From Spongorhabdus nitratireducens (GTDB lineage Bacteria; Pseudomonadota; Gammaproteobacteria; Pseudomonadales; Endozoicomonadaceae), in the NCBI GenBank assembly GCA_947387575.1, contig CANDOC010000005.1, positions 186,001 to 250,000 on the forward strand: a stretch of DNA of 64,000 bases, written 5' to 3'. The notes beneath the pieces were generated by a model. It did no database searches. It saw nothing but the letters and a program-made list of their open reading frames with translations, and was not told where the DNA came from. The translations under genes and the position numbers were made by a program. Below, one piece after another: positions 8,943 to 17,594 of the stretch. Within the stretch, counting starts at the first letter, position 1. Every line of letters starts with the position of its first letter.

Positions 8943-9059
8943 CTGCTGGTCACAGCTGGTTGAATACAGTAGATTACGCCGTTTGTCTTTTTCCGGGGCT
9001 TTGGTAATTCGTTAGCCGCAGGATCAAGACTTCGATTGAATAAAGTACAAGGTGGTCTG

Positions 9060-9398
9060 ATGTCGAAATTTTTTGGTGATGCGTCTATGACAATGGGCCA
9101 GATTGCAAGCCAGAACAAGCAGTCTTTTGAGCGGACCAAAGAAGTGCGTCTGGGTACGCCAAAGAATCCGGCCCAGCTGGTGGTTCAGACTGAAGAACGG
9201 ATGAAGGAGCTGGAAGCGCTTTGTCTGGAAAAGGGCTGGAATGTAATCTTTGAAGTGAATGAAGAAGCGGAAGAAAATATCAGTGATCTTGATATTCTGA
9301 AGAGCCGTCCTGAATCCGTAGTGGTAGAGAAAACTCCGGGCCGAAATGATCCCTGCAGCTGTGGCAGCGGCAAAAAGTTCAAGAAGTGCTGCGGTTGA
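9060..9398 (+). CDS. PBPRA1643-type SWIM/SEC-C metal-binding motif protein
   Basis: Small protein of 112 residues ending in a SEC-C zinc motif ([19 protein letters not shown]), whose CxC...CC cysteines are known from SecA and YchJ to bind zinc. The N-terminal part ([10 protein letters not shown]...) and length match the family named after Photobacterium PBPRA1643; its function is unknown. A TTG at 9036 is possible, but the ATG at 9060 is preceded by AAGGTGG. It lies downstream of cysW after about 120 bases with no obvious terminator, and is convergent with the glycosyltransferase gene. Confidence 0.82.
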   Translation: MSKFFGDASMTMGQIASQNKQSFERTKEVRLGTPKNPAQLVVQTEERMKELEALCLEKGWNVIFEVNEEAEENISDLDILKSRPESVVVEKTPGRNDPCSCGSGKKFKKCCG

Positions 9399-9416
9399 TC
9401 TGATCTGCACAATTTT

Positions 9417-9448
9417 CCCGGCCGGTTTGAGAGTATAAGCTGGCCGGG
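9417..9448. terminator. GC-rich hairpin between convergent genes
   Basis: CCCGGCC at 9417-9423 pairs with GGCCGGG at 9442-9448 across an 18-base loop. It lies between the convergent SEC-C and glycosyltransferase genes. No clean T-run follows on either strand, so a terminator role is only suggested by position. Confidence 0.35.
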
Positions 9449-9473
9449 GAGCTATTATATTCAGATTTAAAAT

Positions 9474-10616
9474 TCAAAGAGAATCTGCCAGACGGCGATA
9501 TTCTGCAGCAACAAAACTGGGTTGCATCTTTTTAAATCGGCTCAGGCTATAATCAAAACAATAGTCTGATTTTAGTACCTGTTTCATCTTTACTGCCAGG
9601 TTGGAACAAACTTCTACATCATCTTGACCATCGACAATATACTGCGGATCAATGAACTCTTCTGCAGCGGCATAGCGAGTCACAATAACCGGAGTACCAA
9701 GGCACAGTGCTTCGATAGCGGAGTAGCCCATGGCTTCATGGTAAGAAGGCAGTACTAACAGAGCTGAATTTTTTATGAATGGCTTCGGATCAGCAATATA
9801 ACCTTTCATTATCACCCTGTTCTCAAGATGATGTTCCGAGATCAGTTTTTTCAGCGGGTTTACAGCACTTCCATAGCCAATATATACAAGCCGGTTCTTA
9901 AGCCCCGATTCTATATAAGCATTAAAAAGTCTGAATGCACCTTTCATTTTGCTGACGTTACCGACAAACAAAATATCAGCACCTCCTGTATTTTTCTGCT
10001 CAATTTTTCCGCCATATGGGAGTGGGTTGTAAATGACGTTGCGTACAGAAAGGTTTAACTCTACAGCATCACTTTGTGTTGCTCTGGATACCGCTATACG
10101 GCACGTATAAGGATCTTCCCGATGTTGTTTTACTTTGGGGATATGCCAGCACTCTGATAATAATTGGTGAATGACTCCCGTGGTCGGGTAGTTATAAATA
10201 GATGCTGGAGCATCTGTTGTAAAATCCTTGATAATCAGGTCGATCGGTGTAGCGGCATGGATTTTTTGTAACGACTTTTCTACTCGATGCTCCCGGACTC
10301 TCCACTCCATACGTTTAAACCATCTCGGCAACAACTTCTGAACCATCAATAGCCTCAGGACACGAAGGGCAGGATTTGTTCTGGGTCGGTGCAGATAAGT
10401 TATAGAGAGTTGATCCGGAATAGTAATCTCTCCGGGTTCACCCATACAAAGCAAAGTGACATGCTCTCCAGATGCCTTCAGTGCTGTAGCGAGGTTTACT
10501 GCCCAGGTTGAAACCCCGGACATTTTCATGGTGCCAATTAAAATAACAAAAGTCTTTTGTTTCTGTGGATTATTGGCTTGAGGGTTTAGAACAGGCTTGG
10601 TGGGGGTCGTGTGCAT
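9474..10616 (-). CDS. Glycosyltransferase family 4 (GT-B fold) protein
   Basis: Predicted retaining glycosyltransferase of 380 residues that moves a sugar from a nucleotide donor. The N-terminal half contains TMKMSGVSTWAVNLATAL, an acceptor-domain glycine loop. The C-terminal half has the family's ILFVGNVSKMKG start, and PSYHEAMGYSAIEALCLGTPVIVT contains the EX7E motif (E-AMGYSAI-E). It has no signal peptide or membrane segment, so it is cytosolic or membrane-peripheral. It lies 67 bases downstream of the SET genes on the same strand and could be cotranscribed with them. A candidate promoter of its own (TTGCTA and TAAAAA, 18 bases apart) is weak. Donor and acceptor are unknown. Confidence 0.85.
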   Translation of the reverse strand: MHTTPTKPVLNPQANNPQKQKTFVILIGTMKMSGVSTWAVNLATALKASGEHVTLLCMGEPGEITIPDQLSITYLHRPRTNPALRVLRLLMVQKLLPRWFKRMEWRVREHRVEKSLQKIHAATPIDLIIKDFTTDAPASIYNYPTTGVIHQLLSECWHIPKVKQHREDPYTCRIAVSRATQSDAVELNLSVRNVIYNPLPYGGKIEQKNTGGADILFVGNVSKMKGAFRLFNAYIESGLKNRLVYIGYGSAVNPLKKLISEHHLENRVIMKGYIADPKPFIKNSALLVLPSYHEAMGYSAIEALCLGTPVIVTRYAAAEEFIDPQYIVDGQDDVEVCSNLAVKMKQVLKSDYCFDYSLSRFKKMQPSFVAAEYRRLADSL

Positions 10617-10683
10617 ACAGAGAACATCCGCCTGGAATATTATTTTTTATTTGCAATGACGCCAGTATAGCAACTTGAGTGGC

Positions 10684-12408
10684 TCAGGCTTCTGCCGCAA
10701 TCTTCTTCTTGAGCCGGGTGAATGGAGGCTTATATTCATTTTTTCTTTTTCTAAATCCAGATTCATCATCTCTTGCTGAATGTCTTTCCAAAGAAGGAGA
10801 GGGTAACTGTGCGTCACCCTTAAGTTTTTGTATGGCTGCTTGTCGCTGTAATAGACGTTTCTGAAATTCGGAGCCGTAATCAATAAAAAGTTCAGAGTTT
10901 TTTTTAATAACACGCTTTGATACGAAAACTATATAGCTCATCTGGTTCGATATAACTGCCAGTTTTTCAAGATTGCGAGGATGGTCCGGATCGATTTGAT
11001 GTTCCACAAGTCGATCGGTATTACAAAGACTCAAAAGATTCCCAACCTGATACGGGTTGATAATCAACAGCTTGCGCTTTTGATGACCGGTAGTATGACA
11101 ATAATCCATAACGGCAGCTCCCTGATGCCGCTCCAAAATTGACTGTTCCTGCTTATGACACAGCATGCCTCCATAGGCACCCAGAGGCATGAAAGCGGGA
11201 ATATCCTGTCGGGCGAACAGTCCCAGCTGTCCTGCCAGTGCTCCTCGGGCGTCGGTATCAAGAATCAGGGCAGGGTAGGTCAATTTGTTAAGATGACTAT
11301 TTTGATCTCTTAACCCCTCCAGCATAAAACTTTCCACATTTGCGTGTATCTCTGCACGATCTTCAGAAGAGGCCTTGATCATCTCTCCCAGCAAATTAAC
11401 CGTGAGGCCCTGACCACAACTATGAAAACTTTTTTCGGCCATTTCCGATACTGAAGGATAAACAGGGCCTCCAGTATAGTAGCGATGCTCATCGGGCAGG
11501 TTTGGTGACCCTGGGAGGATAAGAGGTAATGGTGATGTAGCGGAAACTGCCTGTTCAAGCCGTTCAACCCTTTGTTCGAACGTTTCAACATGCACTGTAC
11601 TTAAGAGAGGTGAAATTTGCATACAGGGTGATTGAGGTTCAAAAGGCTCAGCTGAAAATATCTGATTCAACAAGGGGCGTTGGTATTGTGAATACATCCA
11701 TTCCAATAGGTTGCCGCACAGTGCTCGTGATAGTTGAGATTCAGCTAATCCCTGGGCAGGGTGGACAAGAATACTGAAAAATCCGGGTCGATAGTAATCC
11801 TCCATTAAACTGATGCTGCTGACATGATTTTGGTAGCACATCCCGGAATGTCCCATTAAATGTATGGAGGTTTGGCATTGTTCCGGCAGGATAGTTTTTC
11901 GACTTGTTATAAAGATAACTAACTCTTCCAGCCAGTCCAGAGCAGGGCTATCGAGGGCTATTTCGTGAGTAACTGGGAGAACTGTTTCGAACGGGAGAGG
12001 GCTACATTCTTCGGGCGTTTCTCTGACCGAAATATATTTCAGGTTTCGGCCGGATAGCTTCAAATGTACCAGGGAATGCGGGGTAAGATGCCAGCAGAAA
12101 CCCTCATCGGGGTGGCTTAACATGGTCCGGCTTGACTGATCTATCAAGCTCTTTATTTTAAGTTTAAGTTTTACTGTTCCGGGGCGTTTAGCTCTGGCAT
12201 ATAACAAAAGCGTGAATGAAGTGCCGTCATTCAGGCTAACGGGGAACTCTTGCAGGCTACGCAATATCATTTTCAGGCATAGAGGATGTTCAGGAGAGGA
12301 TTCGATGGGGGCTGTCTGAAGCCAGTGAAATACCATGGGCTCTGTGCGGCCGCTGAAAGCCAGTACAGAATAGGATATGCAAAAGAGGCACATGATTATT
12401 CTGTGCAT
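10684..12408 (-). CDS. Exported SET-domain protein (putative protein lysine methyltransferase)
   Basis: A 574-residue protein paralogous to the next upstream gene. A Sec-type signal peptide (about 1-20) is followed by a domain of about 200 residues beginning EPMVFHW and containing LDWLEELVIFIT, SIHLMGHSG and RPGFFSI, all matched in the paralogue; I do not recognise this domain. The SET domain spans about 377-512. GQLGLFARQDI is the SAM-binding start, GAYGG follows, NLLSLCNTD (N463) stands where the family has its NHxC segment, and ELFIDYG (Y511) carries the late tyrosine motif. The C-terminal 60 residues are basic, with RKRK and RLKKK clusters near 553-569 that could act as a nuclear localisation signal. 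It lacks the zinc fingers of its neighbour. Substrate and destination are inferred, not shown. Confidence 0.82.
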   Translation of the reverse strand: MHRIIMCLFCISYSVLAFSGRTEPMVFHWLQTAPIESSPEHPLCLKMILRSLQEFPVSLNDGTSFTLLLYARAKRPGTVKLKLKIKSLIDQSSRTMLSHPDEGFCWHLTPHSLVHLKLSGRNLKYISVRETPEECSPLPFETVLPVTHEIALDSPALDWLEELVIFITSRKTILPEQCQTSIHLMGHSGMCYQNHVSSISLMEDYYRPGFFSILVHPAQGLAESQLSRALCGNLLEWMYSQYQRPLLNQIFSAEPFEPQSPCMQISPLLSTVHVETFEQRVERLEQAVSATSPLPLILPGSPNLPDEHRYYTGGPVYPSVSEMAEKSFHSCGQGLTVNLLGEMIKASSEDRAEIHANVESFMLEGLRDQNSHLNKLTYPALILDTDARGALAGQLGLFARQDIPAFMPLGAYGGMLCHKQEQSILERHQGAAVMDYCHTTGHQKRKLLIINPYQVGNLLSLCNTDRLVEHQIDPDHPRNLEKLAVISNQMSYIVFVSKRVIKKNSELFIDYGSEFQKRLLQRQAAIQKLKGDAQLPSPSLERHSARDDESGFRKRKNEYKPPFTRLKKKIAAEA

Positions 12409-12488
12409 TTCATTAACAGCGGCTTCTCCGGAATGACTGGTTTTTGATGTTATTGCTGTACAGTGAAAACGTACTCTTGTTCTGATAT

Positions 12489-15278
12489 TTATTTACTTCT
12501 TTTGGTTCCTATCTTTTTAGCCGGGACCTTCTTTTTTGTTGTTTTTTTGCCAGAAGTTAATTTGGCCTTGTCTACAGCCGTTTTCTCAGGCTGACCTCGT
12601 TTAAGTCCGCGCAGTATGTCCTGAGATGTGTGAGTTCTGAGCAATCTTGGGGTGATGTTATACAGATGATGAGGAATTGCCTGAAAAACCCGGGGTGATG
12701 ATGGACATACCCCTTTTGATCCCAAGTGGCGATCCAGCCTGGATTGAACTTTTGTTCTGATATGACAGTACTTATTGGGACAGTGCAGGGTGTCACCCGT
12801 TGCCGTGCGTTTTAGTTGGACATGTTCTGTTACTGCATCGGCTGAGGAGAATTTTTCCGGGCATTGATGAGTCGGGCAGCTGGCAGGCAAAAGCTCTGGT
12901 GCTATTGATTCGGTGCAGCTGTGAGGAACTTCCGGGCGGGAATAGATGTGATGGCACAATTTATTTTCACATACTTTTAATCCCAGCCCCTGTGCAACAC
13001 GTTTGATCATTAACACATGATAAAACCAGTAATCATAACTGCTGAAAGCACTGCTACATCCCTTTACGGGGCAGAACAGGCAGGGTGTTGCGTGTGATGA
13101 TGTGACATGCGAAGCCAGCTTTTGGCCGCCGTCAAATGTAGCGGCACAGATCGGGCATATATATGCTGATTTAATACCTTTACCAAGCTGGGTCCAGTGA
13201 AGATTCCAGCTTTGGAGTATTTTGCAGTTGCTACGGAAAGGTAATGAGTACACGGAGCGTTTGCGATGAGGCTGTTTGCAGTGTTTCTGAAATAAATCCA
13301 GTCGCGGGGAGCCGTAATGACAATCAGCTTCCTTGCATAAGTGATTACTCTTTATCGTATGTCCAGCCCGAGCCTGCTGAATGTGCTCCAGATATTTATC
13401 AAATTCACTGACCTTGAACACAGACAGGCAATGTACCACAGGACAGATAAAAGCTGGTTCATTGTGGCAAGCGAGCATGTGATAAATAATTTCATAGGGA
13501 GAATACCTCCTGTCGCATTGCTCACAGGCGTAGTTCAGTCTTCGTCGGGAGTCCGTACGGCTTTGCTTTGACTTGATCAATGTCTGGGGGAGGGTTGAGC
13601 TCTCTTCGGAACCTGTTTCAGACCCTTCACCAAGTTCCATTGCTTCATATCCAGTCTCGGATTGAGTGCTGGAAATGCTGATGATACTCGCACTGTCATC
13701 GAAATCGTCACTATTGTCTGGCGGGGTTTCATGATCACTGCCCTGTTGGAGAGCAGATTGAATGACACCTCCATAATCACTTAATAGCTCGGTATGAGCA
13801 GGTATATGTTCGGATGTAGCAAAAACAATATAACTGATTCCATTGTATCTGACGCCGATTCTGTTGAGATTTCGTGGGTGTTGAGGGTCAGGCTGGTGTT
13901 CCCGCAGGCGATCCGTGTTGACCAGACTGAGTAAATTACCTGTTTGATAGGGGCTGATAATCAACCGGTTGGAACGGCTGGGTCCCGTATCGTGAATATA
14001 ATCTGCTACTTCCAGACCATAATAACGTTCAAGTGCCTTCTGCTCTTTATGGTGGCATAAAAAACCACCATAAGCTCCAAGGCAGACATATCTGTCCAAT
14101 TGACGGCGTGCAAACAATCCAAGCTGACCCCTGAGTGCTGATCTGGGGTCAGTATCCAGTATCAGGGCGGCATAGGTTCGGTGTGACAGATTTTGATTAT
14201 GAAAGTCTGAATCTGTATCAGTGAGTAAACCGGAGAGATCGGTCTCCAGTTTGCGACGGATTTCATGTGGCTTGTCAAGAAAACTACCCCATGAATCTAC
14301 TTGCAGGCTTTTGCTCTTCGTCTGGCTTACGCACGTTGCCAGGGTACTTATCATTGAATAAACCGGCAAAGAGGTGAAGTAGCGATGCCACGGTCTTGAT
14401 TCCGGATCAGAAAAGTCCATTCCGTGGTTGGCTAAATCAAGCGCCGGTTGCAATTGCTGTTTCATTTCTTCTATTGAGGAAATAGCGACTGTTTCAAGCG
14501 GATCAGGAGCATACTCATACAACGAACTGCATGTAGACGGAGGTTCATCTGCTGTCAGGGCCTTGAGCTGTAAATTCAGATCAGCCATTTCGCGGTCAAG
14601 CAACTGACGTGCAAAGTCTGGGGTGAGTATCTGCTCTGTTTCCGATTCACTACCCGGGCAGTAAATGCTGAAAAAACCGGGGCGAAATCTGGTCCGTGTT
14701 CTATTGGGTGGAGAACAACAAAATTTTTGGCCGGACAGGTGCATTAGATGGACATAAACGCTGTCAACCGGAGTCCATGTGCCTGGGACGCTGATATAAA
14801 TTGTTAACTCTTCCAGCCATTGCAAGTCAGATGCATCAATCGGTACTTCATGATAAGCAGGTAATATCTGTAAAGTTGTAGTGTTGGAGGAGGTAGTAGT
14901 TCTTGATATCAGAACCTGTTGCAGCTTACTGCCGGTGATGGTTGCTCTTATCTGCCCACCTGCGGGTAAATTCCACTCACAAAAACTATCACCCTGTTCA
15001 CATTGTTCAATCCCGGAGTGGTGAGTCAGGTTAATGATGTCGAGAGAGACTTTCAGCTTTCCTTCCCTGCGTGCACGGGCAAAAAGGTGAATCTTTAATC
15101 TTTCTTTCAGCGCAACAGGATGTTGTTGATAACTTCGCAGGATAGTATTGACGGCCTGAGTTATGGCTGCCGTGTGTACTTCAGATTGCCTCCAGTGGAA
15201 AACCAGTGGCTCAGGCTTTGCCGCAGAACATGGATAGGTAAGAAAAAATACCAGCCCAATCAGAACGTTAAGATACAT
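12489..15278 (-). CDS. Exported SET-domain protein with C2H2 zinc fingers and lysine-rich tail
   Basis: A 929-residue multidomain protein. In order: signal peptide (about 1-20, cleavage near CSAA/KP); the same unrecognised domain as its paralogue (EPLVFHW, LQWLEELTIYIS, RPGFFSI; 22-205); a variable helical part; a SET domain (about 365-505) with GQLGLFARRQL, GAYGG, NLLSLVNTD (N454) and ELLSDYG (Y502); an acidic, serine-rich linker (about 510-570); a zinc-finger region (583-860); and a lysine-rich tail with KKTTKKKVPAKK (about 893-929). C2H2 spacing is clear at C585/C588/H600/H605, C648/C653/H666/H671 and C708/C711/H724/H729. Looser or C2HC-like fingers start at C612, C736, C801 and C833. SET followed by C2H2 fingers is the layout of animal PRDM proteins. 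A host-directed chromatin role is inference. Confidence 0.82.
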   Translation of the reverse strand: MYLNVLIGLVFFLTYPCSAAKPEPLVFHWRQSEVHTAAITQAVNTILRSYQQHPVALKERLKIHLFARARREGKLKVSLDIINLTHHSGIEQCEQGDSFCEWNLPAGGQIRATITGSKLQQVLISRTTTSSNTTTLQILPAYHEVPIDASDLQWLEELTIYISVPGTWTPVDSVYVHLMHLSGQKFCCSPPNRTRTRFRPGFFSIYCPGSESETEQILTPDFARQLLDREMADLNLQLKALTADEPPSTCSSLYEYAPDPLETVAISSIEEMKQQLQPALDLANHGMDFSDPESRPWHRYFTSLPVYSMISTLATCVSQTKSKSLQVDSWGSFLDKPHEIRRKLETDLSGLLTDTDSDFHNQNLSHRTYAALILDTDPRSALRGQLGLFARRQLDRYVCLGAYGGFLCHHKEQKALERYYGLEVADYIHDTGPSRSNRLIISPYQTGNLLSLVNTDRLREHQPDPQHPRNLNRIGVRYNGISYIVFATSEHIPAHTELLSDYGGVIQSALQQGSDHETPPDNSDDFDDSASIISISSTQSETGYEAMELGEGSETGSEESSTLPQTLIKSKQSRTDSRRRLNYACEQCDRRYSPYEIIYHMLACHNEPAFICPVVHCLSVFKVSEFDKYLEHIQQARAGHTIKSNHLCKEADCHYGSPRLDLFQKHCKQPHRKRSVYSLPFRSNCKILQSWNLHWTQLGKGIKSAYICPICAATFDGGQKLASHVTSSHATPCLFCPVKGCSSAFSSYDYWFYHVLMIKRVAQGLGLKVCENKLCHHIYSRPEVPHSCTESIAPELLPASCPTHQCPEKFSSADAVTEHVQLKRTATGDTLHCPNKYCHIRTKVQSRLDRHLGSKGVCPSSPRVFQAIPHHLYNITPRLLRTHTSQDILRGLKRGQPEKTAVDKAKLTSGKKTTKKKVPAKKIGTKRSK

Positions 15279-15351
15279 TGAAGTATTGATGTGTTGATAT
15301 TGTTGACTGATCCTCCGTGACCAGTGGGTTAAAGCGTATAAGAATAAGGTG

Positions 15352-15357
15352 ATTATA
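15352..15357 (-). promoter_or_regulatory. Candidate -10 element upstream of the SET gene pair
   Basis: A perfect TATAAT lies on the minus strand 74 bases upstream of the 929-residue SET gene. No good -35 hexamer sits at the usual spacing, so the promoter is tentative. A GGAGGAT closer to the gene has no start codon at the proper distance. Confidence 0.3.
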
Positions 15358-15443
15358 GTGGCTTGAAGCGGGATTTTATTCAGGGAGGCTTTGTGTGATG
15401 GGAGTAGCAGGCACGATCTTGTGCCTGCAGGCGCTAAAGTTAC

Positions 15444-15923
15444 TTATTCATTAATACCCAGCAACTCCACCTCAAAAATCAGCACAGAGCAGCGCGGGAT
15501 ACTGCCAGCGCTTTGAGTGCCATATCCGAGATTGGAAGGAATAAAAAGACGGTACTTTTCGCCGACGGACATCAGCTGTAAGCCCTCAGTCCAGCCGGGA
15601 ATAACCTGGTTGAGGCCGAATGATATCGGACTGCCACGTTCAACCGAGCTATCGAAAACAGTGCCATCGATCAGTGTGCCGTGATAGTGAACCCGAACCC
15701 GGTCAGTAGCCGAAGGCTTGTTATTGTTGTCCTCAACCTGTTGTAAAATCTGATATTGCAAACCGGAGTCAGTACTGAATACCCCCTCTTGTTCAGCATT
15801 CTTTTTCAAAAACTCCTGACCTTCTTTAAGGTTTTCTTTGGCCAGTTGCTTGATACGATCCATCCGGCGTTTGCCCCAGAACAACATGGCGGCAATAAAG
15901 ACCAGCAACAGAATATTGGTCAC
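15444..15923 (-). CDS. Membrane-anchored FKBP-type peptidyl-prolyl cis-trans isomerase
   Basis: About 159 residues. An N-terminal hydrophobic anchor ([15 protein letters not shown]) precedes a short charged helical stretch and a C-terminal FKBP domain containing [31 protein letters not shown] and LGYGTQSAG, which form the isomerase pocket. It catalyses proline isomerisation in protein folding, probably on the periplasmic side. The open frame runs to 16088, but AGGAGG at the right distance points to a GTG at 15923; the ATG at 15941 is six codons further upstream and overlaps that AGGAGG. The gene is divergent from pssA. Confidence 0.85.
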   Translation of the reverse strand: MTNILLLVFIAAMLFWGKRRMDRIKQLAKENLKEGQEFLKKNAEQEGVFSTDSGLQYQILQQVEDNNNKPSATDRVRVHYHGTLIDGTVFDSSVERGSPISFGLNQVIPGWTEGLQLMSVGEKYRLFIPSNLGYGTQSAGSIPRCSVLIFEVELLGINE

Positions 15924-16214
15924 AATGTTTCCTCCTGACATAAGTATTGGTCGGAATCCTATAAGTTTTTTCTTCCCGGCAACAGAGGAACCGTTTCTTG
16001 GGGAAGGTACTGAAGGAAGAGATGGTTCCAATTCGATACAATCGGAGCACAAAGTCTGCGGTGCACTGAAAATTTTGGTAAAGTGCATGGTTTCGTATTT
16101 TGGTACTGCTACTGAAGACTGTCTGGCAGCGGGGGGACTGCTCGATAAGGGGAAGTTTCTGGATGCCGCATTAATGGCCGTTTCAGGTAGGCAGGATGTT
16201 ACTCAGGCATAGAA

Positions 16215-17561
16215 ATGTTCGCACCAGCATATTATCGGGAACGACTGTCCAGCTTGCCCCAGGTGGCGGTTGAAGCCGGTGATTACAGTATTATCAAATC
16301 GACCAGCGCCTTTCGGGAACGCCTGCTGGAGTTGATTCAACAGGCATCACACAGAATTTACATCACGGCCCTGTATCTCGAGGCTGACACTGCCGGGGAG
16401 CAGGTGTTGCGGGCTCTGCTAGAAGCTAAACAGGCCCGGCCGGAACTGGATGTTCATATCTTTGTTGACTTCCACCGGGCACAACGGGGACGTATCGGAG
16501 AAAAGGCTGCTCAGACCAACCGGGACTTTTATCAGCGTATTTGCGCCGAATATCAGCATCCGGTTTGTATCCATGGAGTACCGGTAAAAAATCGGGAAGT
16601 GTTTGGCGTGCTTCATCTCAAAGGCTTTGTCTTCGATGATACGGTGCTGTATTCAGGGGCTAGCATCAATGATGTCTATCTTCACCAGGCTGAGCGCTAC
16701 CGTTACGATCGTTATCATGAAATCTGCAGTCAGTCGTTAAGTGACAGCTTTGTCCGGTTTGCGGATGAGCACCTGCGTGAAAATCCAGCGGTAAAACCTT
16801 TAAATGATGCTGAAAACTGTCAGCACAGGAAGATAAAGCCGGCCATTCGACGTTCACGCCGTATCCTGCGTAACGCAGAGTATGAGTATGCTCCTGATCA
16901 TGTGGATGGTCAGATCGGCCTGACGCCGTTATGTGGTATCGGAGCTCGCGGAAACCGGTTAAATCGGGCTATCAGTGATCTGGTGCGTTCAACCGAGCGC
17001 GAGCTGTTTATCTGTACGCCCTATTTTAATATGCCCCGGTCCTTGTCCAGGGATATCAACGGGTTATTAAAACGCGGGATTAAAGTAACGATTGTTGTGG
17101 GTGATAAAACCGCCAACGATTTTTATATTGCGCCGGACCAACCGTTTTCCACAATTGGTGGCCTGCCTTATCTGTATGAGCACAACCTGCGCTCATTTGC
17201 CCGTCGACATCAAAATGATATTGATTCCGGGCTGCTGAACCTGATGCTGTGGAAACACAGTGACAATAGCTATCACCTGAAAGGCTTGTATGCTGATGGC
17301 AAGCGGGCAATGATAACCGGCAGCAATCTCAACCCCAGGGCATGGGGGCTGGATCTTGAGAATGGAATTCTGGTGCAGGATAACGGACAGCAGCTGCAGG
17401 CAGAGTTTGAACATGAGCAAATGCTGATTCTGGCCAATGCCCGACGCATTGATAATTATCGCCAGCTGGAAAAAGTACGCGATTATCCTGCAGAAGTGCA
17501 ACAACTACTGAAGCGTATTCGACGCTTGAAGGTGCAGGTATTGATCAAAAAGATCATTTAG
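16215..17561 (+). CDS. pssA: CDP-diacylglycerol--serine O-phosphatidyltransferase (phospholipase D type)
   Basis: Makes phosphatidylserine from CDP-diacylglycerol and serine, the first step toward phosphatidylethanolamine. The 448 residues match the length of the E. coli PssA class, which belongs to the phospholipase D superfamily rather than to the small integral-membrane type. Two HKD motifs are present: H134xK136xxxxD141 in HLKGFVFDD, followed by GASIND, and H354xK356xxxxD361 in HLKGLYADGK, followed by GSNLNPRAW. No membrane segments are seen, in line with a ribosome- or membrane-associated soluble enzyme. The start codon has no strong ribosome binding site. It is convergent with the glutathionylspermidine synthase-like gene. 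Confidence 0.93.
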   Translation: MFAPAYYRERLSSLPQVAVEAGDYSIIKSTSAFRERLLELIQQASHRIYITALYLEADTAGEQVLRALLEAKQARPELDVHIFVDFHRAQRGRIGEKAAQTNRDFYQRICAEYQHPVCIHGVPVKNREVFGVLHLKGFVFDDTVLYSGASINDVYLHQAERYRYDRYHEICSQSLSDSFVRFADEHLRENPAVKPLNDAENCQHRKIKPAIRRSRRILRNAEYEYAPDHVDGQIGLTPLCGIGARGNRLNRAISDLVRSTERELFICTPYFNMPRSLSRDINGLLKRGIKVTIVVGDKTANDFYIAPDQPFSTIGGLPYLYEHNLRSFARRHQNDIDSGLLNLMLWKHSDNSYHLKGLYADGKRAMITGSNLNPRAWGLDLENGILVQDNGQQLQAEFEHEQMLILANARRIDNYRQLEKVRDYPAEVQQLLKRIRRLKVQVLIKKII

Positions 17562-17594
17562 TCTGCACCTCTGACTATCACTAAAACTACAGAA

